64,000 nt of DNA from Pyrocephalus nanus (Eukaryota; Chordata; Aves; Passeriformes; Tyrannidae): positions 67,609,741 to 67,673,740 of the forward strand of contig CM076259.1 in the NCBI GenBank assembly GCA_038380795.1. The letters are read 5' to 3'. The notes under the pieces are model-generated. The model was not told the origin of the DNA. It ran no database searches and saw only the letters and a program-made list of their open reading frames with translations. Each line of letters starts with the position of its first letter. Within the stretch, counting starts at the first letter, position 1. This document shows positions 25,459-38,019 of the stretch, piece by piece. The translations under genes and the position numbers were made by a program.

Positions 25459-25495
25459 ATTTATTAACCAAACTAACTCAGTTTGGTTAGTAAAT
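25459..25495. repeat. Inverted repeat, 16-bp arms, 5-base loop
   Basis: Arms 25459-25474 and 25480-25495 are reverse complements with one G/T-type mismatch. The core TAACCAAACT / AGTTTGGTTA is perfect. It would fold as a compact hairpin in either strand's RNA. Confidence 0.85.
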
Positions 25496-26410
25496 ATTTT
25501 ATGAACTTCATGAATGTGTGTTTAGAGTAGATACCAAAAGATTAAGCATATATATGAATGAGGTTTTAAAAAAAATCTAAATGCTAATTTGTTATTTAAG
25601 TACTATGCATATGAACTTCCGTGATAAACAAAGCTAGACATGTGCTTAGACTACAGATTCACTTCCAGTTCTTTGGTCTTGTCAGAAAATAGGGCTTTTT
25701 CTGTTTGAACCGCTGAGTAGTAGCTGTTCTTCTAGATTCTGTTCTATTCTAGATTCTTCTACTACTCATGATAGTAGACTAAATAAATGCAGAGATGTTT
25801 TCTGGCCTTGACTATATGAACCTGTTTTAAAAAAATATCTCAGACCAGTACACATCCATTGATCCCAAATGTCTAAGTCTATCAAGTTACCTTTACAATA
25901 CGGATTATATGTCTTATCAGTTTCTGGCTATGACATACTGAATGATTATACATATTAATTCACAGATGGTTATTGAGGAAGATAAATGATCTTTTCAGAG
26001 AAAAAAAAAAAACAGGCAGCAATTTAACTGGCTTATCTGATCTTCTTCATAAGCAGGAAAGAAAGCTAGGGACTGATGTTTGGGATCTTGTGAAGGTATT
26101 CCCAACGTTTATAGTAAGCACATTTTAGTTACTCAGTTTAAGTTAAAAGCTGAAATTCCCTAAAGAGTCATGGGAAGAGTTAACTCCAGAGAGTAGTTGG
26201 ACCACAGAGATTACATATACTTTTCCCTCCCTATTTAGATGCCTTCTGGATGCTTTTTTTCCTTCACTGGAGTCAAGACTCTCAAGCTAGGCCTTTAAGA
26301 TTAGATTATATAATGTCAGGAGATATTTCCAAGGGACAGTAGACTATTAGTTTCAATATTGTTCCACTTCTGAATCATAGGGGCAGACTGCTACTACTTC
26401 TTCTCTTCCT

Positions 26411-26482
26411 TAAAAAAACAAAAACGAAAACAAAACCAAAAAACCAACCAACCAACCAACCAAAAAAAACAGGGAAAAAAAA
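26411..26482. repeat. A/C-rich simple repeat with (CCAA)n
   Basis: A-rich sequence with interspersed C, including about five tandem CCAA units near 26,444-26,462, flanked by A runs. Confidence 0.9.
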
Positions 26483-29400
26483 GGTGTAAATACAATATAT
26501 TATGTTTAAAAAGCTTTAAAAATACATTTAAAAAACATATATGTATTTATATAATTGTGCATGCATGGAACTACTTCTGTGGAAACATTTTTGAGGCAAT
26601 CCACAACATGTCCTTCTTTTCATAAACTATTCAGACTCCAACTTACAATGAATGTGGGAGAAATGCCTTTTCTTTTTGGAGAGATTTCTTTCAATACATA
26701 CTTGAAGGAGATGAGAACTTAAGAAGCACCTTTTCTGCTGCTGTTTTATTTCCCACTTTTGTACAGAGCATTGAAAAAGGCCTCAAGCAATCACAGTCAG
26801 AGCAAAGCCCAGCAGCTAAGTGAGGGGCACCACTGCAAGTTACTGCTTTTTGTGTTAGGGTACTTGAAAATGGATGAAGAACATTAAAGGATTTGCTCTA
26901 TTTGTGAGCATGCAGACGGCACTCCTTACAGTGGTTACACTTCTTACAGAAACTCCTGTTTCTGTTTTAAATTTTCAACTTTAAAGTACTCATCACCAGT
27001 ATTAAACACAAAGATTTTAATTGCTGCTTTGGCTGTACGATCCTGGATATCTCATTTGTCTCATTCCCCACCTCTTGATTTCCCCTGCCATGATCTTAGG
27101 TGCTAAGGTTGAAATACAGCAAATGTACTGAGGTTGCAGACAGAGGAATCTCTGTACATTACTTTACATGTACAATCTCTATACATTACATTTCCATGTT
27201 TTGAAACAGGCAATAGCTAATCTCTTTGGGATGGGACTGGAAAAATTTCCTATTTTTTTAAGTGTTATTTACTATTATTTTATTATTATCTTTAATCAGT
27301 ATCCAGACTCATTAGTAATCTTGTAAAATTCTTTAGGAATAGCCTAGCCTGTTAAATCCTCTTGTTTGGAGCAAGCAATTCAATATGATGTTTAATATGG
27401 TTTATATTTAAATTCTGTGTTGGATTCTCAGCAAAAGAAGCCTGCTTTCCCTAGCAAAACCAGGAGTTACCATGAAGCTTTTAGAAGGCTATTGGAAGTT
27501 AACTGTTTGTTTGTTTTTTATGTGGATATATCTTAGAGAGTTTGATAAATAAAGAATAAGGTACTAATAATTGCTAAACACACATGAGATTATATGCTGC
27601 AATAATGGAAAGCTTAATGCACAGCTCCCTAGAAGTCTCTGCAAATATTTTCATTTGTTTCAATAAGACTGACATCAACGTCTTACCTCAGTGGAGCTGA
27701 AAAAACTAAACAGCTCTCCAGGCTGTGGGCAGCTTGTTTTCCTTTCCTTCATTTTGCTCATTTTAGACAACAAGGTTTTTGTTTAATATCAATTTTGTTT
27801 TCAAGCCCTGTGTCTGAGGAAGCTTAGGCTGCCAACAATGCTGAGGAATATGTTATTTGTTTAAAACCCATCTATTTCTGTAGATTTCTAAAGCATAACA
27901 AATCATACACTTCTGTTTTTACACAATCTAAATTTTGAGGGATTAAATCTGAGTTAAAAAAGTTCCTTTAAATCCTTGCCATAACCCACCTGTGTCTCTT
28001 TTTCAACAAAGCTGATTTTTGATGACTTCTCCTTGTTTAGTAACTGGCTGTATAGGAGTGAGCTTTCCGACTGCTGATGGGGAATAATGGAATATCTCTC
28101 TGTTTCCATTGCAAAGCTGTTTTTAAGAAGGCTCACAGCAAAGCTGAGTTTTGCTGCTTTTTCAGGCTGATTTTAAATCGCTTTGTCTCTGGATGTTTTT
28201 TGTTCACCTTTAGTAACACGGTGTTTATTTTCCTAAATCTTATTCTTTTATTAACAGTGTTGTCTTAGGTTCCAGGGAGACCTCCGTGCATGGTTTACAA
28301 CGGGTCTGAAAAAGGAAACTAAGAAAAGCAGTGGGCTTAAATCTAGATTATGACTGTCTGTCACTCCTTCGGAATCTTTTCACAATCAATATACTGAAGA
28401 AAACCACTGCTCACTGCAATACTCATGTTACATCCATGGTTTTTATAGGGGTAGGGACGACATAAGCCTAACAAGAAATCAACTGCCTATGCTCTGAATT
28501 TTTCTACATAAAGCTAGGCTTATTCTACCACCCTAGACGGACCTGCAGCAATTCATATCTTCTGAGCATTAGTACCAAACAATTAATTAGTACCAGGAAT
28601 TAATTTTTTGCTGACTACAGATATGAAGGAAATGGGTGGCACATGACCATGGAAAACAGCTATCCTGGTACACAAGATCCTGTAGAATATGTGTTGGCTT
28701 CTTATTACAGTGGATTTTAGGACACTATATGTATAGTGGCACTTTTTCTGAGTATCAGCTGCAAGACGAATGGAATCCATATTCAGCATTCCTATTCTCC
28801 ATTGGATTGCTGTGCATTCAACGTAATAAATTCACCATGATTACCCTAACCCTGAGAACGATTCAAAAACTCAGTTCAGTATGTTAAAAACCCCATGCTG
28901 ATGTTAGGTTTCATGTAGTTTAGTCATGTAAATGGTTTGGGTGGTTTGGGTTTCTGGTATTTCCTTGGCTATTACTGAAATTTGTGTATAGGATGCTTTA
29001 AACTACTCTTGTAATGGATGGACTGTAATTTCTGGGTAGTAATTTGTGCCACTGACCATTCTGCTGCAAGTATAAACACAGAATAATGTGGAGGACTGGA
29101 GCTCCGGACCGTTGTCTGCAGGGAGCAGAAGGTGTTCAGTCAAGTGTCTTCACAGGCTGCCAGACAACAGCCTGGTCTCAAAAATGTGGTATCCTGCTGT
29201 CTTGGCTTGTCTATTGCTTTGTTTCACTTCATTTCTTAATATAAACATATTGGGGGTGTTTTCCTTTTGCTCTGCAGGATGCAATTCCTGCATGAGATCC
29301 AGAGGCAGGAAAGGCTGGGAAAGGAAAATCCTCATTATGCACCTTTTTCTTCTTAAGAGCTCCGAAGCTCATAAAAAAGCTGCTGTCAGAGTAAAGAAAG

Positions 29401-30950
29401 GCCATTTGTTAAATGTCTATATGTCTGAACTGCCATCATAACTACTGCAAATATCAGTGCTATGGCTTTGAGGTGACAAGCAAGCAAAGATTGAATGTCA
29501 TTTTATAAAATGGTTTATTTTCACTAAGCTGGGTCCATTTCATGGGATTTTTTTAAGAAAGAACCACAGGACTCAGAATATTTTCCCTGAATGAAAATAA
29601 GGCTAGCAGAAGAATAATTTCCTGCTTTTGTACTGCAAAACCTAGATTGATAGAGTATTTACTGCTTTTGACATATTTTGCTCAGTATATAGACATAGCA
29701 TTTTTTAACTTGCTTATAGTTATTAGTATGGCATTTAAATGAGTTCACAGAGATTTAATGAATTAGGTGTTAAGGCCTGCCATTTCACTGATGAGTAACA
29801 TTTTCACAGCACTTGCCATGATATATGATGTCCTAGTCTACATTAAACTGTGAGCAGGACAGTGTTGAGGAGAGATTAGGGAAGCTTCAAAAGTTTTCTG
29901 CAGTCACTGTTATATTATATTTGCATTAATCCATTTGAAAATTGTCTTCTTCCAAACCCAGTGTTAGAGTAGGGAGGGATTATAAAGTTTCATGCAATTT
30001 CAGAACTATTGCTGAAAAAAGCTTTTTTCCTTTCCCTTTTAGTGTTTGCACTGCAAAATATCACTGTCTCTTGAGATTAAAAAAAAAAAAAAAAGAGTAC
30101 AAGTATGCAGTTATGTATTCTTCTCCAGTCAGCCTTTTGATCTCATCTGCCTTTACCATTTTCAAAGTGCTCCAATAGGCACACTTGAGACTGGTATCTC
30201 AGTTCTTCTTGCATTTAAAACAACTTTTCTCCATTTAAGTAATTTAATATGTATGGATATAGCACAACAGAGTTTGGTCCTTTGTGTATCTGTTTCTTTT
30301 TGGTTTTTTTTGTTAAATAGAGAACTGACATGATAAGTGTCTAAGGTGCCTCACTAACAAAAAAAGGGAAGTGAATTGAATTCAGGGGATTCAAGTGAAT
30401 GACAGGTGAGCGAGATAAGCCTGAAATAGCAGCTTAAATGAGTGACAGGGGAAGATTAAAAGATATAACTGAAGGCAACAGCCAACAACCCATAGAATCC
30501 AGGACCCAAGATGGTGTAGAATAAGGCAATTTTGGAGGGGAAAGCAATTCAGACAAAGTGAGTATGAAAGGGGAGCTGCTACAGGATATCAGTATTTTCT
30601 CCAATAGGAAAAAAAATTTAACATTTTGATAATACCTGATGGGGAAAGAGAGAAGAGAATAGGCTCCTGTCTGACATAGAAACAATGAAAGTGAGAAAGA
30701 AGGAAAGTGAAGTCTTTGCAGTAAAAAGAAGAGTTCAAGGCCTAAATGTTTATTCAGAATAAAATGGGATTATAGTGAGAATCATTTGAGGAGGCTGGAT
30801 TAGGTGTAGTTCAAATGCTGAGGCATTGGAGGCAACCCAGACCTGATTTCTGATTATTTTTGATAGCGTAATAAGTAGCATTTATAAAGCCTCCTTCTTT
30901 CTCTGTTTTAATTGAGCAGTCTGAGTGTTCCATAAATCCAAAAGTAAGAT

Positions 30951-31017
30951 TATATATATACCTCTATATATACCTATATATATATATACCTATATATATA
31001 CCTATATATATATATAC
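30951..31017. repeat. TA-rich microsatellite with CC interruptions
   Basis: TATATA tracts separated by CC or CTC at irregular 8 to 14 base spacing. This is a compound microsatellite and probably polymorphic. Confidence 0.92.
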
Positions 31018-31921
31018 TTTTGGTAATACACTTGTGAAGACAAAATGTTCCACTGACACAAGTCTACAGTTGCTAAAATAGGATGCAAACCCAGAACAGG
31101 TGGCAGATTTGAGGGAAAACCTCAACTTCAGCACAGCTCCTTCCTCCTTTTCTGCCTAGGCCTGAGAACACACTCTAGTTAGAAACTGAATTAGCGCTTT
31201 TTGGTAATAGTGATGGTGGGTATGATGGACTACTTATTGAAAATCTGGTTTAGGCAGTTTTCTCAAAACACATTTGGATAACTCTAATTTTAATTGGAAA
31301 TTAATTAAGGTAGTCTTCCCCAAGTCTCTTTTGCCCACGATGGTGGTTGGTAAGTGATCTCCCTGTCCTTATCTCAACCCATAAGCTTTTCCAACATGTT
31401 TCCTCCTCCACCCTGTTGAGGAGGGGGAGTGGGTGAGCAGCTGGATGGGTGTCTGGCAGCTGGCCACTATATTGCCTGCAAAGTAATTTCATGGGCCAAG
31501 AGAAGACATAGGGTCAGATCCTTACCTTATGAGACTTGGCAGAGGTTGCTGGATTTCAGAAGATTAGTTCTGATGACAGATATCCCAACCTGTGATTTTA
31601 AGTCTCACACATCATGCAAACAGTGATATTGACTTGTTAGGAACAAGTGACATGTAAAAGAACTGAGACTCAGGTAGTGAAAGTTTGGTGGGTTTGGAGG
31701 TGGGGGTTTTTTTAGCTTAAAGCAGTAGAGCTAAACCTATTTTTGCACAGCAAACAATCTCAGCTCTGCCCTGTGGTTATTAAACTGCCTGAGCTATTCT
31801 TCTGAATAAAACCTAATACCATTATGGAATTTGCTCTTTTCTAATTGAGCCCAGAATAAACATAGTAGGATACTACTCTTCAAAATGAAGTGCAAACACA
31901 AAAGAGAGGAGCACTAATTGT

Positions 31922-31955
31922 AATTGTTCAGAAAGAACAATTGTTCAGAAAGACC
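31922..31955 (+). repeat. 17-bp tandem duplication
   Basis: AATTGTTCAGAAAGAAC followed directly by a copy differing at one position (31922-31938, 31939-31955). Confidence 0.85.
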
Positions 31956-33071
31956 CCTTCCCACCTACCTTCTTTCAGCTTCTCCGTGTGTTCTTTTCCT
32001 TCAGAGATTTAAGGCACTATAAATAGTAACCTTTTGTTCCCTGGCATTATCATTCTGTTATTGCTAGATTTCTTTAGTTGCTGGACTTCTGTATGTGTTG
32101 AACAGCTAATGGCTATTTTTTTTTTTTCAATAGGGACCTCTGAAAACTTGAAAGAAGGCATATAATAGAAAGGGGAGTGGAGCACAGACCAGTCAAATGC
32201 AGAATGCATGCCAGCTAGCACTCATCCATTTTGAAAGAATGTTGCAGAAAAGAGCAGCAGCATTAACTAAAAACTACCCCCTCTTGCTGTGCACAATCAC
32301 TGACCTCATGTGTTGCTTTTAAGAGCTGTGCAGGCTCAGGGATGAATTGACATGAGTACAAGAGCAGCAATTGCACTTTGAATGGGAAAAGCTGTATTTC
32401 TTCACCTCTGGAAGCTGTACCACCAAATAAATGATCCCTGCACACACATAAGAAGGTAGTGTGAAGTCCAGGTTTCCCAGGAACTGAGCTTCAGTTAGCA
32501 ATTAGCTTCTGAAATTTCTGATTATTCCCTTTATGATGTTTCTTGGTGTACTCGGCCAAGTGTTATGAGAACAGCAACTTTGGTGAGTGAGGACCTGATG
32601 CTTTTTTTGACACTGAGAGGATAAAAAAATGTCATTGCTGGATTATGATCAGAGGTGGCACATCATACAGCAGTGATAAGAGACATTCAAATCTTAACTG
32701 TGTCCTCAGTTTAATAAGAATCACAAAAGTGCCTGCATGAGACTTCATGGTCCATGTAATAGAAATGGATCTGGTCCATTAAACAGAGGTTTTGAGGGCT
32801 TTTTATTTCCCCAGCAGCATTTTAACATTTCCATATGTTAAGGCTGTCTTCTAGCTGTATGGATGTTACCCCCAAACTCTTTTGTTTCAGAGTCAAGGAG
32901 AGCTGAAAAATGTGACTGTACCCTACTACATAGTGGGCAGGGTCAGGGTTTGACTAAGTTACTCTTTGTAAGCTGAGAGTAAACCAGTAACTCATAGGAG
33001 GACAGTTTCTTAATTTCTGGATGCAGCCTGATGGTGATAATGGGTTGCAAATATTAAAGTGTTACTTATTT

Positions 33072-33261
33072 CTGGAGTAACCCAGTGGGATCACTGACCA
33101 AATACTAAACGTTTAATTTATGGAAATTCCTTTGTAAAAGCATAATTAATGCAAATCAATGTAAATTAGAGTGAAAGTTTAACTCAAGGTGCAGTAATTC
33201 CTTTACACCCTTTTGGTTAATTGATTGGATTATCGTCTCAGTTACACTGCATTAACTCCAG
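33072..33261. repeat. Possible old palindromic interspersed repeat
   Basis: CTGGAGTAACCCAGTG at 33072-33087 is roughly the reverse complement of CACTGCATTAACTCCAG at 33245-33261. The sequence near 33,230-33,261 (CTCAGTTACACTG...AACTCCAG) resembles a family of ancient amniote repeats known from turtles and crocodilians. Identification is from memory and tentative. Confidence 0.35.
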
Positions 33262-33794
33262 TTTCCCTTCAGTAACTTAAAACAGGTGTTTGACGTGGAT
33301 GGAGCTTCTGTGTGAACAATGAGCTCAGTCCCTGAGTTCCTGGTTTTACTAATCAAGCCATAACTCTAATTTATTATGATGAAGCAAAACCAAATTCACC
33401 AGAGATAACTCTAGATAATGCTAAGGCTTTTTGTTGTTGTTGCTAAAGAGATGAAGGAGCTTCATGAATTTTTTTTATCAAACAATATGAGATGTTGTTT
33501 CAATAAATGCAAGTCCTGAGTAATAGAACTTAAAAAATATTAGCTCAGGTAGAGCCCTGAAATTGCATTTCAGCATCATAAGACAGGAGGATATAGTTCA
33601 GAAATTACCTCAAAGGACTATAAATAGTAATTTAAACTTTTAAGGAAACAGAATGTTGGGGGTTTTTATTCACTGTTTAAGTGTGATTGTCTGACTGTTA
33701 CTAAAAATATACTAAAATTTATTTATATGTTCAGCGTTTGTAAACTCACCCTATCACTATGTTTTGATCAAAAGGAAATTTAGCTAATGGACCA

Positions 33795-34378
33795 TTGTGG
33801 TGGTTGACCTTGGCTGGACTCCAGCTGCCCACTGAACCACTCTATCACTCCCCTCCTCAACAGGCCAGGGCGGGGAAAAAATAAGATGAAAAAAACCCTC
33901 ATGGGTTGAGATAACATCACTTTATTAACACAAAAGTGAAGGCTGAGTGCTCACAAGCAAAGGAAAAAACCCTGAGAATTTTTTTCTCTACTTCCCATCA
34001 GCAAGCAATGTATGGCCACTTCCTGAGAAGTAAGGCTTCAGCACACATAGCATTTGCTCCCAAAGACAAATGTCATCAATAACGAATGCCCCTCTTCCCT
34101 CTTCCTTTCCATTAGCTTTTTTATCTGAGCAGATGTAATATGGTGTGGAAAACCCAGTTTGGGTCAGCAGCCCTGGCTATGCCCCCTCACAAGAATTTGC
34201 CCACCCCCAGACTACTGATGGTGGGGTTGGAGAGACAGTGCTGACGCTGTGCCAGCACTGCTCAGCAGTACCCAAAGCACTGGTGTGTTACCAACACTTT
34301 TCCAGCTACCACTGTGAAGCCCAGCACTGTGAGGGCTGCTGTGGGGAAAATTAACTCCATCTCAGCCAGACCCAATAA
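33795..34378 (-). mobile_element. Solo ERV LTR, minus strand, family A copy 1
   Basis: Read on the minus strand, this begins near TTGGGTCTGGCTGAGATGGA followed by GTTAATTTTC, then a CTGAGCAGTGCT block, CTGGGGGTGGGC, a TATA-like AGATAAAAAAG, an AATAAA signal (complement of 33921-33926) followed by TCTCAACCCATGAGG, and ends GTCAACCACCACA. This matches an abundant avian ERV LTR whose canonical start is CTGGTTTTGGCTGGGATAGA. About 580 bp, no internal retroviral sequence, no clear target duplication. Confidence 0.85.
33921..33926 (-). terminator. LTR polyadenylation signal
   Basis: AATAAA on the minus strand within the LTR, preceding the conserved TCTCAACCCATGAGG block. It could in principle end antisense transcripts. 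Confidence 0.45.
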
Positions 34379-36379
34379 AGCCTTATTGGTATTCCAGCCA
34401 GAAAAACAGAGAGAGAGGGCACTCATGCAGAAGTAGCTCTTTCCAGAAGAATTTATGCAGGTTTTTTCAAGCCTAGCAACTGAGGTATTGCCACCAGGAC
34501 CATGTTAATACCACTGCCATGGTAGTCACATGACTGATTGTATCTTGATTCAAGCAAATGAAAGATTTCTGTGGTTGTAGTTCTAAAATGGCTATCTTAC
34601 ATATAATAGGCATATATTTTCAATTTAATGGGATCTGAAATCATATTACTATTTCTTCATAATAACATATAAAAAGCAAAATTACATCACTCACTGCCAA
34701 AAAAGTTTTTATATAGCTTCAAGAAAAAAATTAGGTACAATGCCTAGAAAAGAATTATGTATAATAAGATGGGAAGAACAATAGGAATTCGGTCCTCTGC
34801 CTCTCAGATATAACTCGATATTTTTCCATTCCAAGTAAATATTATGATTAGAATGTGACTGACTGTGCCAGGTGCTCTTCAAATAAGTGTGAAAACATAG
34901 TTCATACACACATTTAGAGCCAAGCTGCTAAAAAACCTGGAGTGGGAAGGTGTCATAGCTTTAGTTCTGTGACACTGAGAACTATGTGATTTACCAGCCA
35001 GGGGCAACGATAAAGCATGGCTAAATTAACAGACATGCTGCCAGTTCACTGCACTTCAGTCAGGGTGAGAAGGCAGTCCAGGAACAAGTCTCTGGGCTAG
35101 TTGAAAAGCCTTCTTCTGCCCTCCATTCCCGCTCTTGAGTTGCCTGATGGGCAGGATTAGCAGCTAATGAAGACCAAAAGGGTCCCTGTTAATGCAGAGC
35201 CACTTCACAAAGTTGGACAGCAGAACCAGGCACAGTTCCCTTAGGTGGATTAACGTTTTGTAGGATCCTGCCCCAAACCATTTAGCAGCAACTTTTTCAG
35301 TATGGGTAGCCCTTGGCAATATAAGGGTAGTTAAGAAACATATGCATGTGTATATCTATGCCTGTAAAATAACTTTCTTCATCTCTTTTATAATTCTGCA
35401 TTGAGTCAGTGTAAAAAATCCCCAAGTTTAGGAGCTCTATGTCATGAACAAGACAAGGGCAGTCTTCCCCTGAGCTTTACTTCAGTGGTATCCTGTGCAA
35501 GTATGCAGCAAAAAATAGTTTTGCTGGGAGGCCAGAAATACAGTTAAGACTCCGATACAGATCCAGAGATTGCACCTGCACTTTTTCCTGCTTGTATTCA
35601 CTTCTAGGATTATCATCAGACTTATTATCCAGTGCACATAGGGGTTGAACCCTGCTTGCCTTACTGAGAGAGTTGTGTGAACCAGACATACAGGCATTTA
35701 TTTAATGTACTCATTGTATATAATTGAGACATGTACTGATGTGCTTTTCCTTTTGCATTTTAACTTGTAAGACATCTTTGGGCTGTATTGCCAACATCTA
35801 AAATGTTTTTGGGAAACAATTCTCTTCTCTGCAAATTCCCACTTAATACACTTTTTTTGCTCAAAGATCCACAGAACTTCAAGGACTCCTCCTGTTCTGT
35901 AGGCCCTAGGTAGGTCATGCTGGTATTGAATCCTTGGATAACTGCTTGCTTTTGAGGCAGAGATTCATCCCCCTGGGGTGCAGAAATCTCAGAGCTGAAC
36001 ATCCAACTGTGAGTTATACGTCCTGCCAACTACTTTTACTTTCTATGAAGAGAAACAGATTTTTTAAGAGGGCAATTCATAGGGCCCATGTTAAATATTC
36101 CTAGAAGACATTGTATGTCATCCTAAGAAAGATATCAGAGGGTATTTGGAAGAGGCCTTGCTTTTCTCCATAAACTACAGAGGTAGCTGATTTAAAAACT
36201 GTTATTTACTCTTCTTTCAGACATTTTGAAGTCAAAAAATCTGTGTCAGCATGTATGAACACATCTAAATTTTGTTTACCCAACAGTGTAAGGATACGGT
36301 GTAAAATAAGTGTTCAGGAGTAGAATGGTAGCTATTTCATCTAGGAATCTTCATCCATGAATCTCACAAAAAAAACCCT

Positions 36380-36430
36380 GTTTAAGCAAGGCATTAATTT
36401 TTCAGTTTAAGCAAAACATTAATTTTTTAA
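36380..36430 (+). repeat. 25-bp tandem duplication
   Basis: GTTTAAGCAAGGCATTAATT plus five bases is followed directly by a copy with GG to AA changes. Unit 1 is 36380-36404; unit 2 begins at 36405. Confidence 0.85.
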
Positions 36431-36491
36431 CTGGTAACATTCATAGCAGTAAGGAAATGAGTAACTGGATGATGGTCATTCTCCTACCCGT

Positions 36492-36505
36492 CCCCCCCCC
36501 CCCCC
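36492..36505. repeat. Poly-C run of 14
   Basis: Fourteen consecutive C. Exact length may be unreliable in sequencing. Confidence 0.95.
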
Positions 36506-36960
36506 GATATTACTATGGAGTAAGTTCAGAGAGGGTACAAAAGCTGTAATATATATTTCTACTGTTGTACTGAAGCTTACACACAACTCCTGGAAGTCCT
36601 TTATTAAAACTCTTTTTATGGATTGAAGGAATTAATTTCCATATATATGGTGCAACTCTGAATTTATTCCAGGCCAGATATGATCTGTAATTTATAAAAA
36701 TACTTTTGAAAAACAACTTTTTTTCTTTGAGGGAGAACCAGTTTGCCATAGGAACAACAGGAATATACAAATGATACGAATTCCAATATTTAATTGTGTG
36801 CATTAACTATTATAACATAGCTCTATCTTTAAGTAATAATTAATGTCATGCTGCACATTCAAATATTGTTAATGTATCTCATTAGCCATGTAGCTGCAGT
36901 GCATTTTGTTTCGTTGGTGGCTGACAAGGAGAATGCGCTTCATTAGCTGGAAAAAAATGT

Positions 36961-36970
36961 TGACAGCTGT
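36961..36970. promoter_or_regulatory. TGACAGCTGT: MEIS/TGIF-type site in candidate conserved element
   Basis: Two TGACAG/CTGTCA-like half-sites overlapping in a near palindrome. It lies in a 200-bp stretch rich in ATTA and TTAAT homeodomain cores that contains no recognisable repeat. Binding is inferred from motif knowledge only. Confidence 0.35.
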
Positions 36971-38002
36971 AGGATCTGTGGAAAAATACAAATATGCATT
37001 GATCAAATTTAGATTCACAGGCTTGAATGTTATGCCAAAAAAAGAGAAAAGCTCATACTGAGGAATTAAAATGAGATTGAAAGAAATTCAAGAGTCAGAG
37101 TAAGATTACCAAATGAGTCTTGCCCACTCTAGTTTTCTTTACAGTGTGTGCACAAAAAAGAATTGGAAAATTACAGAAGGAGATTTTTTTTCCAAAATAA
37201 TTTTAAAAGGTTTCTTTTAGTGAGATGCAGCATTATGGAAATGATTCACGGGTGAACTAAATAAAGAGAAAACGTGTGAGCAATGCAATTTGCTTTTTGA
37301 TGAGATATGAACAATATGAAGGCATTTCCCATCTTTCACTGTTTTGAACTCAGCCTGGTTTCTATCAGAAAAGCAAGTTTGGAAGGGATTTAAGCTGTCT
37401 TGGATAATGAAGCTGTTACTAAATAGGGGCAGCACAGTCTCATGGTCTTCCCCTACTCTAGCTATGCTCGAAGCACCACTTGTGCTATGACAGAGCCAGC
37501 TGTTCACGACCTGTTGAAGGCCAAGAGTCTTCTCCTCCAGAAAGCCAACTGACAAAGAGACAAACTCGTCTACTTCCAATGGTATCGCAATAATCCCTGA
37601 ACGATCAGCTTCTTCACTCATCACGTAGCAGAATGGTGCTCAGTAGGGGAGACACATAATCTGCTGCCTCCTTCTGAAATGAGCTATATGCAAGAACACA
37701 CAGCCTCTGTTCTCAATATTTTGAGAGGCATCAGGATGTTGTCAAAGGCAAAACCAGCAGAAGATGGGGAGATCTCATGCAATAGACAGTGTGCAGCAAC
37801 CACTTCTGTCTCTGCACAGCTCAGGTGAGAAGTACTGCTTCTATTTTGGCATTCTCAAAAGTAGCACACTAGGCTGTGCAGCAGAGGAAATGAGAGAGAG
37901 ATGGGGAAGGAAGCACATTAAAAAGACTTCAAGAATAGTGATTAACTGCCTAGTTACCTCAACCAACCAGCTTTTTTTTTTTCCCCACACTTTATTTCTT
38001 CA

Positions 38003-38019
38003 CCCCCCCCCCCCCCCCC
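38003..38019. repeat. Poly-C run of 17
   Basis: Seventeen consecutive C within a pyrimidine-rich tract (about 37,968-38,070). Confidence 0.95.

Larger units (their letters stand above)
19476..33794. other. 14-kb intergenic stretch, no gene seen
   Basis: AT-rich desert. It holds simple repeats (poly-A and poly-T runs near 22,927 and 22,984; AC-rich 26,411-26,482; TA-rich 30,951-31,017), a strong short hairpin at 25,459-25,495, a 17-bp tandem duplication at 31,922 and a possible old palindromic repeat at 33,072-33,261. Open frames up to about 130 codons occur, but none shows a domain or start context I can support. Confidence 0.5.

Noticed and set aside
30951..31017. Regularly interrupted repeat resembling an array of repeats and spacers
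   Set aside because: It is a TA microsatellite with CC interruptions. Unit spacing is irregular and there are no spacers, so it is not CRISPR.
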